A DNA stretch of 64,000 bases, from assembly GCF_947179165.1 (NCBI RefSeq), contig NC_077237.1, positions 66,590,023 through 66,654,022 on the forward strand, in the 5' to 3' direction. How positions within the stretch are numbered: position 1 is the stretch's first letter; every line of letters begins with the position of its first letter. This DNA comes from Solanum dulcamara (Eukaryota; Streptophyta; Magnoliopsida; Solanales; Solanaceae). Positions 43,140 through 55,433 of the stretch are shown here, one piece after another. Both the position numbers and the translations under genes were made by a program. The notes under the pieces were generated by a model that was not told where the DNA came from, did not search any database, and saw only the letters and a list, made by a program, of their open reading frames with translations.

Positions 43140-45300
43140 TCACCCAACATAGACTTTTGGTGATGGACTTGGAGATTAAGAGGGATAGGAGAAAGAAGAC
43201 CCTTTATGATCGACTGAGGAATAGATGGGGACGCCTGCCCCTGCCATTTCTTGGGAGATGGGGGAGAAGTTGAATGGTATGGGGGCCTGGAGTAGTAATG
43301 GGATGTGAACAATACGTGGGACACGACTGCTGGTTGCATTAGAAAAGCAGCTACCAAGATATTAGGGGTATTGAAAGGAATCTTTGGTGGTCGTTAAGCA
43401 GATTGGTGGTGGAATGGAGAAGTTCAAGGCAAAATGAAAGCTAAGAAGGTTGCCTATATGGAGTGGTTGGAGTACGTGGATGAGGTTGAGAAGTGTTGGC
43501 TTAAAGTTATCTATAAGATGGCGAAGACGGAAACAAAGTCGGCGGTCACGAGTCCTAAGACGACAGCTTTTGAACGATTGTATGTCGAGTTAGATGAAAA
43601 AGGTGGGGATAAGAGATTGTATAGGCTCGCCAAAGCGAGAGAGAGAAAAGCTTGTGAATTGGATCAAGTAAAGTGCATCAAGGACGAGGAAAGTAAAGTG
43701 TTAGTGGATGAGACCTCTATTAAGCAAAAGTGGCAAGCTTACTTCTACAGACTCTTAAATGAAAAAGGAAATTGAGATATTGTGTTGGATGATTTGGAAC
43801 ACTCTCATAGCTTTCGGGATTTTTGGTACTGCAGGTGTTTTAGGAATGGGGAGGTTAGACGTGTTATTAGTAGGATGAGAAAGGGGGAGTGATCGGACTC
43901 GATGAGATTCCGTTGGACTTTTGAAAGAGCATTAATAAGGCAAGTTTGGAATGATTAACTAGGTTGTTTAATGTTATTTTGAAGATAACTAAGAAGCCTG
44001 ATGAATGGAGGTGGAGTACTATGGTCCCATTGTACAAGAACAAGAGTGATATTCAAGATTGTAATAATTACAGGGGTATCAAATTGTTAAGACACACTAT
44101 GAAGATATGGGAGAGGGTGGTGGAGATAAGGGTGAAGAGAGGAGTGTCAATTTCAGAGAATCAATTCGGATTCATGCCGAGGCGGTCGACTATTGAAGCA
44201 ATCCATCTTATGCGGAGACTGATGGAGAAATATAGAAAAAGAAAGAGGGATCTTCATATGTATTCATCGATCTTGAAAAGGCTTATGACAAAGTCCCGAG
44301 GAATATTTTTTGGAGGTGTTTGAAGGCTAAATGTGTTCCGATGATTTATATTAGGGCAATAAAGAATATGTACGTTGGAGCCAAGACTCGGGTTAGGAAG
44401 GTAGGAAGTGACTCAGACCATTTTCCTATTGAAATGGGACTACATCAGAGATCTGTGCTGAGTCCTTTTCTTTTTACCTTGGTGATGGATGAGCTGACAC
44501 AGTCTATTCAGGAGGAGGTTCCATGGTGTGTGCTATTTGCAGATGACATAGTTTTGATTGATGAGACTCAGAACAAAGTTAATGATAGGTTGGAGGTTTG
44601 GAGACAAACTCTGGAGTCTGAAAGGTTTAAATTAAGCAGGACCAAGATAGAGTACTTGAAGTGCAAATTTAGTATTGCAATGGATGAAGAGGGCATGGAA
44701 GTGAGACTTGCCACTCAACCTATCCCAAGAGATAAAGCTTTAAGTATCTTGGATCCGTCATCCAGAGTAGTGGGGACATTGACAATGATGTCACACATCG
44801 TATTGGGGTAGCATGGACGAAATAGAGACTTTCTTCTGGAGTCTTATATGATAAGAAGACCCAAACTTAAAGGTAAGTTCTATAAAATTGTGGTTAGGCC
44901 ATCGTTGTTACTATATGGTGTGGAGTGTTAGCCAATCAAGAACTCTAATATTCAGAAGATACATGTTGTGGAGATGAGAATGTTGAGATGGATGTGTAGA
45001 TATACTAGGAGTGATAAAATTAGGAATGAGGTTATTCGGGAGAAGGCAAGAGTGGCCTCTGTGGCAGACAAGATGAGAGAAGCGATATTGAGATAGTTTG
45101 GGCATGTGTAGAGGAGGTGTGTCAACGCCCCAGTTAGGAGGTGTGAGCGGTTGGATTTGGGTTCTATGCGGAGGGGTAGGGGTAGACTGAAAAAGTATTG
45201 GATAGAGGTGATTAGACAGGATATGGCGCAAGTTCGTATCATCGAGGACATGACCTTAGACAGGAAGGAGTGGATGTCGCGTATTAGGATAGAAGTCTAG
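43140..45300 (+). pseudogene. RTE LINE reverse transcriptase, decayed
   Basis: The frame is broken into pieces (43434-43775, 43964-44323, 44320-44811 and fragments to 45300). Recognisable blocks in order: MDLEIKRDRRK near 43160; [17 protein letters not shown] near 43600-43650; WRWSTMVPLYKNKSDIQDCNNYRGIKL near 44005-44085; SISENQFGFMPRRSTIEAIHLMRRLM near 44150-44225; catalytic LFADDIVLIDE near 44535; and a C-terminal MRMLRWMCRYTRSDKIRNEVI block near 44975-45040. The endonuclease domain is absent because of 5' truncation. The substrate would have been its own RNA; it is dead. Confidence 0.9.
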
Positions 45301-45441
45301 TAAGGGTAGAAGGCTAGAAGGAGTAGAATGTTTGTCTTCCCAGTGATGGTTTAGGTTGGTCTTAGGTATAGGCGTGCCATTATAATTGTGTTGTTACTAT
45401 CCTTGATTATCCCATTATCTTAATATTGGTATTGTGCTTGT

Positions 45442-45443
<2 letters not shown>

Positions 45444-45474
<31 letters not shown>
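45444..45474. repeat. AT dinucleotide microsatellite
   Basis: About 15 TA units in the 3' region of the RTE LINE. Confidence 0.95.
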
Positions 45475-45477
<3 letters not shown>

Positions 45478-46631
45478 TGTGATTCTCCCTTTCTTGGGAT
45501 TGTTACTTTGAGCCGAGGATCTTTCGGAAACAGTCTCTCTATCTCTATGAGATAGTAGTAAGGTTTGCGTACACTCTACCATCCTCAAACCCACTTGTGG
45601 AATTTCACTAGGTATGTTGTTGTTGTTGTATTTTTTTGGCTCAAGAATACTCATAACCTATTGAAAATGGTTCAAAAATATCATTTCTCTATATTTTGGT
45701 CTAAAAATACCCTCAACCTTTATTTTTGGTTCAAGAACACCCCTCCTTCCATCTTTTAGTCTAAAAATACCATTTACCCAAATTTTAATTGAATTCAATT
45801 CTTTTACTAATTAATTAATTATATTATTTGTTCTAAAAGATAATTTTTTATTTATTCAAATTCTTAATATTAGCTCATCTCAAAATATTTAAAATATTTA
45901 AGTCTACCAATATTTGAAATGAAAAATAAATTCTTTATGTTATCAAATATTTTAGTAACAGAGATTAAAGGAAAAAAGATAAAATTTAGATAATTAATAT
46001 ATTTATATACTTAAAGATTTATCCTCAACACTAAAAAAAATAATTATTTATTGATTCAAATTATAAGTAGAAGATTTTATAATAAGATGTCTATTTACTA
46101 ATTTTTTTAGTTGAGTAAAAATTATATTGGAGATTACACATTCTAATAGATATTTCATAAACTTAACAATTTATCCTCAATACTAAAAAGAAATACGTAA
46201 CTATTTATTGATTCAAATTTTAAGTAGAAGTCCTCTAATCGATTTTAATCTTTTAGTCGGGTAAAAAATTATTACTTACAAAAAAATTGATTTAGTTCAA
46301 ATAATAAAAATATAGATTTTTATATAGTAAAAGTTTAAAAGATGTTAAAATCATAAATATTAGATATACAAAATTTAAAAAGATAACAAAGATTGATGGT
46401 ATTTTTAGGCTAAAATGTGGAAGGAGGGATATTCTTGAACCAAGAACAAAGGTTGAGGGTATTTTTAAACCAATAGGTGAAGGAAGAGTATTTTTGAGCC
46501 ATTTCCAATATGTTAGGATATTTTTGAGCCAAAAAAATAGATTAGGGTTATTTTTAGACCAAAAAATAAAAATAATAATATTTATGAGCTTTTTCTCAAT
46601 GGATATTTATGAGCATTTTCCCTATAAAAAA

Positions 46632-46779
46632 TAGGAAAAGTTGCCCTTAATATATGGTTGAGTTTTCAATGATACACTCTACTTTTACGGAAATTCTGTT
46701 ACCTTTCTAAAAAAATATTAAAATAGAATAAATATTATTCTGAGTGCTGATGTGGCATAGAAAACCAAATTCTTGTGAT
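46632..46779. other. Short AT-rich spacer
   Basis: Nothing recognised between the MULE-like element and the next MITE. Confidence 0.5.
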
Positions 46780-47990
46780 CATCTCCAACTCCTCTCTATT
46801 TTACTCTCCACTCTTTATATTTGGAGAGAAAAATGGAGAATGCCCTTTCCAATCACTCTCTAATTCAACCTCTATTCTACTATGTAATAGAGCTGTCAAA
46901 ATGGTTGACCCAACCCAATCCAACCCTAAAGGGTTAGCGAGTTAAATGAGTCAGGATGGACTGATCATTTTAGCTAAAGGGCCTATAAAATAACAGTCCA
47001 ACCCATTTCTAAGCGGGCTGCGGGTTGGGATGAGTTGTCCTTCCATCAAAAGATGGACAATATTGACATCTTAGAAAGACTATCGAACATTGGTCAATAC
47101 AACACTAATATCTCAAAAATTCAAATGTCCATGAGTTCCACACTCTTTACTGGAATACTTATAAAATAATAGAACATGCAAGATACAACAGTCAACAATC
47201 ATAAGATTCATCATAACAACATACATTACATGATCATTTTTTCATAAACTAAACAAGAAAGGAGAAACAAGAAATTAGGGATAAACACAAAAGTAAACAA
47301 GGTCAAAGATTCATAGTTATAATAACTTCAATGGCCTAGTTGCTTATGATTTGGCAAAATAAAACACTATTTAAAATATATATAATAAATATTTTTAAAA
47401 TTCTTGACCCATGGACCGGCCTCTGAGGCTCGCGGGTCGAGCCCATGAGGCTGCGGGCCAAATGAGGATGGGCTAAAAAGACCCGTTCCTAAATGGGCTG
47501 AAAAAATTTAAGCCCAACCCCACTTAATTCAAGGGTTTGGTTGAGCCGGTCTCACAGGCTAAACTTATTTTGATAGCTGTACTATTCATACTCTTTATTT
47601 CACTTTTTGAATATTATATTATTATTTCTATTATTTTGTAATTAACATATTATTTTTCATATAAGGCTATTAATTAAATCTCAAATATTCGTAATTCTAT
47701 TTAAATGTAATATAACATTTTAAAAAACATATTATATTAAATAAATAAAATGAAAAAAAATAAAATTTTATATTAAATGAAAATTATATGGGGTGATTAT
47801 TTGGATAAAAAAGAAAGAAAGGATTAATATTATGAAATAAAAAAATAAAAAATAAATAAACATAATATTATAATATTGAAGAGAGAGAATAAGATCATTT
47901 TTAGAGAGTAAAATAAAGAATTGTGTTGGTATTGATTGTCTGGAATAAAATATTGAATTTTATATTTTGAGAGTAAAATAGAGGATAAGC
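46780..47990. mobile_element. Outer MITE with a nested hAT-like MITE
   Basis: CATCTCCAACTC...CTCTATTTTACTCTCC at the left is answered by inverted GAGAGTAAAATAGAGG blocks at 47905-47920 and 47965-47985. CATCTCCAAC ends are common in plant MITEs. The exact right end is unclear because the terminal GATG block is not obvious. Confidence 0.4.
46888..47581. mobile_element. hAT-like MITE, nested
   Basis: Left end TAGAGCTGTCAAAATGG and right end (reversed) TACAGCTATCAAAATAAG form imperfect inverted repeats; interior blocks GACCCAACCCAATCC and GGGTTGGG are typical of the TAGRGCTGTCAAAA hAT group. Flanks CTATGTAA and CTATTCAT match only in part, so the target duplication is uncertain. Confidence 0.65.
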
Positions 47991-48007
47991 AATGAACTAC
48001 ACGTGAT

Positions 48008-48229
48008 CACTATAATAAAATAGCTTTTAGCGGTAATAAATATATAAATTAGTAAAGTGTGCTAAAACTTTTATCAGAATTAGTTAATTGTGATTGAATC
48101 CAATGTCGCTATAGGCTTTAAGAACATTTACAAAGGATGATAATTGCCGTTATATATATATATATATTTAGTAGCAATTAATCTAGTACCATTAATTAAT
48201 TTTCGTTAAAGATCATTTTTGATGTAGTG
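48008..48229. mobile_element. CACTA-type MITE
   Basis: 222 bp, begins CACTATAATAAAATAG and ends ATCATTTTTGATGTAGTG; the reversed right end is CACTACATCAAAAATGAT. The CACTA termini define the En/Spm superfamily; size and lack of coding make it a MITE. The 3-bp flanks (GAT, GCT) do not match well. Confidence 0.72.
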
Positions 48230-49043
48230 GCTGCCACGTTCAATTTCACATTTTAAAACTTTTTATTTTTATTTTATTTTCTTCCTTTCTGTTTTCTTTT
48301 TAATTCAAACTATAATACATTCAATCAAATCCAAATTGAAAAAGACAATTATTATTGTTACTGTTCTTGTTAGAACTTGAAAAAGAATTGGAGGATTGAT
48401 CAGTAGAATCAAAGATTGATGAAGTATTGAAGGTGAGATTCAAGCTTCAAACTCATTCCAGATCCTTAGTAACAACTGAAAATTGAAAATTGAGAGAATT
48501 TGAAGCCTACCATTGTTGAACCTTGAAAAAAGAAAAAATGGGTTTGTCGAAATTTTTGGTTATTGACCAAATTAATTTTTGCAGTTTCGATGAATTGAAA
48601 TTTGAGACCCGCAAATGAAAAACATTGCAATTTTTCCAAGTTGTTGAAAATCAGTTTTGGGACTAACTCGTGGTCATTTTGTATTGGTTAGAGCTACTTT
48701 TTAAGCTACTCCTGCACTTGAAGTAGGTATTTTCACGTCATAGCTCCTCATCAATATATAAGGTGTAAAAAAAAAAGGAATAAAAAGTTAAAAAGGATAA
48801 TACGACCCCGTAAAAATAGAATATGTCGCTAAAAATTCAATTATGGGAATACTTATGCTTTTTTCCATAAAAATAGGTTCTTTCAGTGCATTTTGGTCCT
48901 TCTTATAGAGACTATCCTTTGTATAAGTTATGATTTTTATCAATCAATTGGTCCACAATCCTATATAAAGTTATAATCGACTTTATTAATCATTTGAGGT
49001 CATTCATATTTCTTTTCGAGTGCAATTTATTCTGATATTAATG
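48230..49043. other. Non-coding, no feature recognised
   Basis: AT-rich sequence with stops in all frames. Nothing beyond short homopolymer runs. Confidence 0.5.
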
Positions 49044-49470
49044 TTTGCAACAAATTTTAAAGTGATAGAAATAAATTAACCATAAATAAAATCCGACGAA
49101 ACAAAAATATTAGAGATAAAATAATATGGGTATGATTTTGTTCCTCCCTTGATTCTTCTCTCTGGATTTTCTCTTTGATTCAAGAGCCGTTAGTGACATG
49201 TTTCTCGAATGTAGAATGATTTGGACTTGATCTCCATAAAAGAATTTGTGGATCTTCTTGAAGTATTTGATTATCAAGAAGAGTTTGACATATTTTGACC
49301 TCTTTATGAATATTCCATAAATTTGCAGAATTTTTGAAATGCTTTTTCAAGAGAATATAATAGTTTTTATATAAGCATGAATTAGCGTTTAAGGTATAGC
49401 CTCCAAGAAACCCTAGCTAAAATAGAACTCGTCTTGTAGGGTCTTACAAATTTTTGATGTCCACAAATGC
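49044..49470. repeat. About 430-bp direct repeat, copy 1
   Basis: Shares with 49635-50070 the blocks TTTGCAACAAATTTTAAAGTG, TTCTTCTCTCTG, GTGGATCTTCTTGAAGTAT, AGAAGAGTTTGACATATTTTG, and CCTCCAAGAAACCCTA in the same order and spacing. Parent element not identified; possibly two LTR fragments of one family. Confidence 0.8.
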
Positions 49471-49634
49471 CCCTTGCTTCATGGCTTGTCGGAGTGTAGA
49501 CTTGATGAAACTCAAAGACGAGGCTTGAAATACTCATTCTTCCATCTTTGCGAGTTTGTGGCTTCAGATTTGCATGTTTGATTTGTGGGAGAAGAGATGA
49601 ACGACAAATTTGGTCCCACTAGGCGTACCGATTT

Positions 49635-50070
49635 ATTTGCAACAAATTTTAAAGTGATGAAAAATAAATTGCATTCACAAAAAAATATGAAGAAATAAGA
49701 ATATTTTATTGATAAACAATGTGGGTACAAATATATTTGTTCCCTTAATTCTTCTCTCTGAATTTCTCCATGATTCGAGGGTCGTTAATGACATATTTCT
49801 CGAAAGTTCAGAGATTTGGATTTAATCTCCATCGTTGTATTTGTGGATCTTCTTGAAGTATTTTATTATTAAGAAGAGTTTGACATATTTTGATCTCTTT
49901 ATGAATATTCCATGAATTTGTAGAATTTTTGAGATGCCTTTTTAAGGAAATATAATACCCTTTATATATGCATAAATTAGGGTTTAGGGTAGAGCAGCCT
50001 CCAAGAAACCCTAACTGATATAGAACTCATCTTCTAGAGTCCCACAAAATTTCGATGTCTACAATTGTCT
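49635..50070. repeat. About 430-bp direct repeat, copy 2
   Basis: Second copy of the block at 49044-49470, separated by a 164-bp spacer. Differences are scattered substitutions and small indels, so the duplication is old. Confidence 0.8.
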
Positions 50071-50099
50071 TTTATTTCAAATAAGTTCTCTTTTGTGGC

Positions 50100-50359
50100 T
50101 ACTGGGAGTACACGTAATTAATGTCTTATAAATATCTTATTTTCTTATTCATATATATACAAAGTTTTATTATAATGATACTCGTGGTTATTAATGTGTT
50201 TTTTCGTGATTTTAGTATTTTGTCCCTCCTCGTAGCTTCTATGTGGTGTTGGTATAAGAGGCATGCTTTCCGAAGTGGTCGAGTGAGTTTGAGTTGGTTT
50301 TTCTATTTTGGAGGCTTAAGACTTGAACGGATTGACTTTAGTCAATATTCGGAGATTCT
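50100..50359 (+). mobile_element. Element C 5' LTR, left fragment
   Basis: The sequence up to ATTCT at 50355-50359 joins smoothly to 58257 onward once the inverted element is removed (TTGACTTTAGTCAATATTCGGAGATTCT then GATATTTG), in the style of a gypsy LTR. The left end of this LTR is not resolved. Confidence 0.5.
50355..50359. repeat. Target-site duplication of element D, left
   Basis: ATTCT, repeated exactly at 58257-58261 on the other side of the composite. Confidence 0.75.
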
Positions 50360-53138
50360 TGTCACACCCCGATCTTAATAGGGTGTGATGGGCACCCGAC
50401 CCCATGCTCGGAGAAGAGGGAACCCGCTGCCTCATATTACATACTTAATCTCTTTAGACTTGTACATCAAAAGAAATGAAAAACATAGCTAAGCTTTGTG
50501 AATCTTGCTTTCCAAAATCCATCATCCCATAAAACTCGTGACATACGATATAATAACGTATCGGCTGGTGACGCCGCTTACAAAGCCGACACTCTATATC
50601 CACGACTCTGTCTGCAAAGTCTCTAACTTCGAACGAAACACCATAGCGCATATACTCTGACTCAGCAACACTCCAAGAACAAGTGGAGTTGCTAACCCCG
50701 CTGGAACATCTTCTATAATATCTTCTACTCGTCTGGGTGTACCTGCGCGGCATGAAATGCATCCCCCGGAGAAAAGGGGGTCAGCACGAGTAATATACCG
50801 AGTATGTAAGGCATGAAAATCAGTATAATAAAGAACATAAGATATGAACAAGCATATCATAGAATCATAGAACATATAGTGAGATAAGAGAGTAACCTGT
50901 ACATATGAGTGCCTTTTAGGCCAGATGCCATGCATGCTTATTTTTTCCTTTAAAAATATTTCTTTTTCATATACATAGAAAATAGAACATGTCATATCGA
51001 CCACATATGTCCCGCATCCGGGATGAAAATTATGCCAACTGACCAGGTGGCAATGCGTCTATAGCGCAACATATGGCCCTTCCCCATATACATATATATA
51101 TGTCATATAAACAGCATGCATGAGAGCCCAACAAAAGCCATGTATCTATTGAAGTGATGGAAGGTCGGTAACCTCCGATTATATTATGGACTAACCATGG
51201 TCGCTTTGTCTCACCTTGAAGGAACAATTATTATAAGATGAGACTATCAACGAAGGATAATCTTAAGAGAACGTAGAATAAGGTCACAATCTCATAGGGT
51301 GCCGAACCACTTACATATGCAAATAGAGAAAATTATTAAGACCGATGGTTACGTACACGGATCGACACATGAAGGCTCAGAATCAAGTTTGGGGTTCTTC
51401 TGAGTTAGGATCAGAAAGTTATGAGCGTTTGAAGTACAAAGCGTTCTACAACCATTCTAGAAGCTGTTTTTGGAAAACCCAAGCCATAATCATCTCAAGA
51501 ACCCTTCGGAACATGTTATGGATCAAATCAAATAGGGATTTTGAAACCATTCACACATATCAAACATATCAACCAACTTTGGTCATCATAGAAGAGCATC
51601 ATGACCATGTGAAATGACTTAGAGAAGTCGGGAAGATTAGTCCTCCTAGCGGTTCTACGAAAAGGAAATTTCATTAAAATCATACATATACATATACATC
51701 GTTTGCTCGTTTTACAAAGATCATGCCAACTAAGGAAGGGTAAGCCTTACATACCTTGTCCGCTTCCTTAGTCAATCCCACTTAACTCTTGGCCTTTCAA
51801 AAAAAAATCTATAACAATGTTAACGAATGCAAAAATTAGCCGTAAATATCCAAGATTCTCATCCTAAACTAACATTTTGTCTATCGAAATTTCGGCAGCA
51901 CTTCCCCTGTAAATAAACCATCCCCGAGATTTTATTCGGCCACAATATCAAAAACCAACCAAAAACAACAACTAGCAGCACATATTTACAAGTAAATCAC
52001 TTCAACCTTACATAATACAAACTCCAAACAACTAGTCCCAAACTACGATACGAAAAATAGAGTTTTTAATCTTTATTTCATAAAATCTTTTACCATACGA
52101 AATGGAGAGTCGTGTGGCTGAAACCAGCGGCATCCACACCCCTTTTAAAATACTTTAAATCCCTGCAACATGCAATCCCACCAGCTGCACCCGCAACACC
52201 ACAACGACAACACACTACGCGACTTCGATTTAGCTACTACGACTTTAATTTAGCTTGTTTTTAACGTCAAGCATCCTTGTACACTTTTTCCACTTCCAAC
52301 ATTTAATACATTTAATATACCCCATAAAAATATCCTAAACTTAAATTTGAAAGGAAAAGCCTTACCTTGTCCAAAACTCGCCTCGGAAGGTCTTCTAGCG
52401 CAACTGAAACTTCGTGGCTGTTTGGTAATTTTTTGGGCTGATACAAATCATAAATTTTCATTACTAACACCTTCATACCTTTGTGGTATACCCTATATAA
52501 TTAATTATCGGAACGGAATTGGAGAACTTACCTTTTTCTCCTCCCAAAACTGTAGCTCTTTATTCTTTCTAGCTTAAGTTTCTCTTCTCTCTTGTTCTAG
52601 ACTTTTCCTCTCCTCTTCTTTGTTTTCTTTCTTTCTCCAAATTTCTTGAATTAAAAGATTACCTCTCATATATATATATATATATATCTTCCACCACTTA
52701 TCCATATTTAAAATTAAGTCCCTCAAATAAGAATATAGACACATGACCCTCTTTTCCATTTTTCTAGAACTTTCTTTAACAAATAAAGATGACTTAATTG
52801 TCTTGCCATGTACACTTTGGTTCATATATATTCATCATATGGCCATAAAAGAGTGGGCCCCTACATGAATTTTCTTGAACACTTTGTTCTTTCAAGAACA
52901 TTCTTGAACACTTTATGAAATTTTCGTTTTACCCCTAGCCTTCCACAATATTATCATAGGTCACTTTGCGAATTTTTCTTTTTGCCCTTTGACTTTCCCA
53001 AATTTCCACACTATTAATATTCATAAATAATATTCATAACCAACTTGTATATTAAAATAAATTTTGGAAGATGGTCATCCCTTAGCTTTACCACGGCTAC
53101 CTTAAAATATCTAATCGTATAAAATACGGGATATAACA
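50360..53138 (-). mobile_element. Element D LTR 1, complete, minus strand
   Basis: 2779 bp from TGTCACACCCCG to GGGATATAACA. Aligns in inverse to 55434-58256 along its whole length with roughly ten percent divergence by eye. It carries, on the minus strand, TATATATATATA promoter sequence near 52670-52688 and GT-AG-like leader sites. Confidence 0.85.
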
Positions 53139-53157
53139 TCCTCCCCTCCTTTAGAAC
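53139..53157 (-). promoter_or_regulatory. Element D polypurine tract
   Basis: Minus-strand CTAAAGGAGGGGAGGA directly precedes LTR 1. Confidence 0.8.
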
Positions 53158-54702
53158 ATTCGTCCTTGAATGTTCAATTGACCTCATGGGGTGTCTTAAT
53201 ACTTCGGGAGGGTTCCTCTTATTGTTGTCCTTTTCTTCATGCCCATTCCTTATCCCGCACTCCATTTTCCTTATACTCAAACTCCTAGGTCTTACACGAG
53301 TCCTCATTCCACGTTATGGGTTTCCTTTTCTGGTACTTGAGAATATTGTGATCCCTCTTTGGCCTAATATAATATGGTCTCGCGCTTTGACGGTGATTTC
53401 TCTCGGGAGTTTTACTTACTGAGGTTTCCTTACTTTTCACCTCCTTTTAATACTTTGATCTCTTTTTTTTCTATCTACTTACTCTCTTTATTTTTCAAAT
53501 ATCGTTCCACTAGAATTTTCAATCTTAACCTATAGTCAAATAATAGTAGTGTACGTTGCAACAATTATACCCTTTATTCTTGTTGTCGTTCGATCTTCAG
53601 TACCCTTGCGTGATTAATGCCTTCCTTACCGTGACACCAGTTGCTGGAACTCACATGTTCACTGATACAATCGTACGTGGGACATCCTACACATTCATAT
53701 GTACATGTATATATTTACTATTAACTAGCCCACAAAATACTTCCAAACGCTGTTCAAGCATATCCTTATTCCAGAGCAGTGATGCACTTTCTGTCTCTTC
53801 ACCAGCCAGTCTACCTCATCTTACGTGGCCTCTTAAGGTTTCCAGCCATTCCATAAACTCTAGTTTTCCCTTAGGTTACTCTAACCTCTCATTTGTCTAT
53901 TACGTCTGAATATATAGAATTCTTGCATCCTTCCCGAGGGGGGTCACCCATCCTAAAATTGCTCCCACCTGAGCACGCTTAACCTCATAATTTTGATGGA
54001 ATTGGGTGCATTAATGTCGATATAATCGCGTCCATTTCCTCGCATGACCTTTATTACATTATCGAGAGCGAGTCAAGGTCTTACCGGTTCTGAGACACTT
54101 TCGTAACACGTCCTTCTTTTACAATTACTGTTTTTCCCTTTTTGATCCTCAATCTTCACCTTTCGCTTTCGTGCATGACTATATTTCGTCCTGGACTCCC
54201 AGATTCTCGAGGGTAGTGATCGCACCTTCATCACCATGCCAAATCCATAACCTCTCTGAAACAACGCATCTCACTTATTATTTATTTACAGTATTTCCTT
54301 CCCATGCTTCTTCCTTTTAGGCGTACCCAGTCTGGCAGGATCTCCTCACCATGCCTACTATTCAAAATCTGTGCATAGCAAACATCAACAGTACCTCATA
54401 GAACATACAACTATATGAACATTCCAGCCATCCAGTATTTCCAGTTTCAGGTAGCAAAGAAAATATATCCAGACTTACCTCTATAACTCACCATATCGTT
54501 ACTCACCTCCTTCTGTCGCCTATAAGGCTCATATAGGGAATCTCTTTTCCTATGAATTGGCTCTATCGCACGATCTAGGACAGAAAAAAGGTCAACAATT
54601 CCTAGATGCCCCGCAGCCTCCTATTTAAAAATGTGGCCGACTTCACGTTTATAAACATGACTCTACTAGACACGACTTTGCAGACAACCCTTAGACCGAC
54701 CT
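53158..54702 (-). other. Element D internal region, non-coding
   Basis: About 1.5 kb between polypurine tract and primer-binding site. No gag, protease, reverse transcriptase or integrase block is visible in any frame, so the element is a non-autonomous (LARD-like) or internally deleted copy. Confidence 0.65.
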
Positions 54703-54714
54703 GCTCTAATACCA
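54703..54714 (-). promoter_or_regulatory. Element D primer-binding site
   Basis: Minus-strand TGGTATTAGAGC, one change from the tRNA-Met type TGGTATCAGAGC, three bases inside LTR 2. Confidence 0.88.
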
Positions 54715-54717
54715 CTT

Positions 54718-55431
54718 TGTCATACCCCGATCTTAATAGGGTGTGATGGGAACTCGACCCCATGCTCGGAGCCGAGTGAACCCGCTGCCTCATATTACAT
54801 ACTTAATCTCTTTAGATTTGTACATCAAAAGAAATGAAAAACATAGTTAAGCTTTCTGAATCTTGCTTTCCATAATCCATTATCCCATAAAACTCGTGAC
54901 ATACGATATAATAATGTATCGGCTGGTGACGCCGCTTACAAAGCCGACACTCTATAACCACGACTCTGTCTGCAAAGTCTCTAACTTCTAATGAAATACC
55001 ATAGCACATATACTCTGACTCAGCAGCACTCCAGGAACAAATGGAGTTGCTAACCCCGCTGGAACATCTTCTATAATAGCTTCTACTCGTCTGGGTGTAC
55101 CTACGCGATATGAAATGCATCCCCCGGAGAAAAGGGGGTCAGCACGAGTAATATACCGAGTATGTAAGGCATGAAAATCAGTATAATAAAGAACATAAGA
55201 TATGAACAAGCATATCATAGAATCATAGAACATATAGTGAGATAAGAGAGTAACCTGTACATATAAGTGCCTTTTAGGCCGGATGCCATGCATGCTTGTC
55301 TTTTCCTTTAAAAACATTTTTTTTTCATATACATAGAAAATAGAACATGTCATATCGCCCACATATGTCCCGCGTCCGGGATGAAAATTAGGCCAACTGA
55401 CTAGGTGGCAATGCATCTATAGCGCAACATA
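54718..55431 (-). mobile_element. Element D LTR 2, truncated
   Basis: Begins TGTCATACCCCG and follows LTR 1 closely (compare 50360-51070) to GCGCAACATA, where it stops and, after GA, LTR 3 begins in the opposite orientation. The U3 and promoter part are missing. Confidence 0.85.
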
Positions 55432-55433
55432 GA

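Larger units (their letters stand above)
43137..45628 (+). mobile_element. 5'-truncated RTE-clade LINE
   Basis: Inserted in the left inverted repeat of the MULE-like element, with a possible duplication TATTTTT (43130-43136 and 45629-45635). It ends in a GAGCCGAGG...GGTAAGG-TGCGTACACTCTACC-type tail followed by TTGTTGTTG, typical of plant RTE LINEs and the SINEs that borrow their tail. An AT microsatellite lies in the 3' region. Confidence 0.8.
43070..46623. mobile_element. MULE-like element with long terminal inverted repeats
   Basis: Ends AGGGAAAAGGCTCATAAATA and (reverse complement of the right end) AGGGAAAATGCTCATAAATA, flanked by ATAAAAAA on both sides (43062-43069 and 46624-46631), an 8-9 bp duplication as in Mutator-like elements. 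The inverted repeats run on for roughly 200 bp: 43070-43136 plus 45631-45780 pairs with 46390-46623. They are themselves built of about 30-bp units of the type GGNTCAAAAATACCCTCAACCTTT. A 2.5-kb RTE LINE interrupts the left repeat; without it the element is about 1.1 kb and has no transposase. Confidence 0.72.

Noticed and set aside
44911..45251. Minus-strand frames of about 100 codons over the RTE LINE
   Set aside because: Shadow of the decayed reverse transcriptase C-terminal region on the plus strand.
51345..51617. Antisense 90-codon frame in element D LTR 1, with a counterpart at 56965-57282
   Set aside because: Open in both LTR copies, but antisense to the element and without a recognisable domain; two copies are too few to argue for coding.
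50360..54717. Possibility that 50360-55431 is a normal, complete minus-strand element and 55434-58256 an unrelated solo LTR
   Set aside because: LTR 2 is truncated at the junction, its remainder is not found to the right of LTR 3, the flanks of LTR 3 alone do not match, and ATTCT flanks the whole composite.
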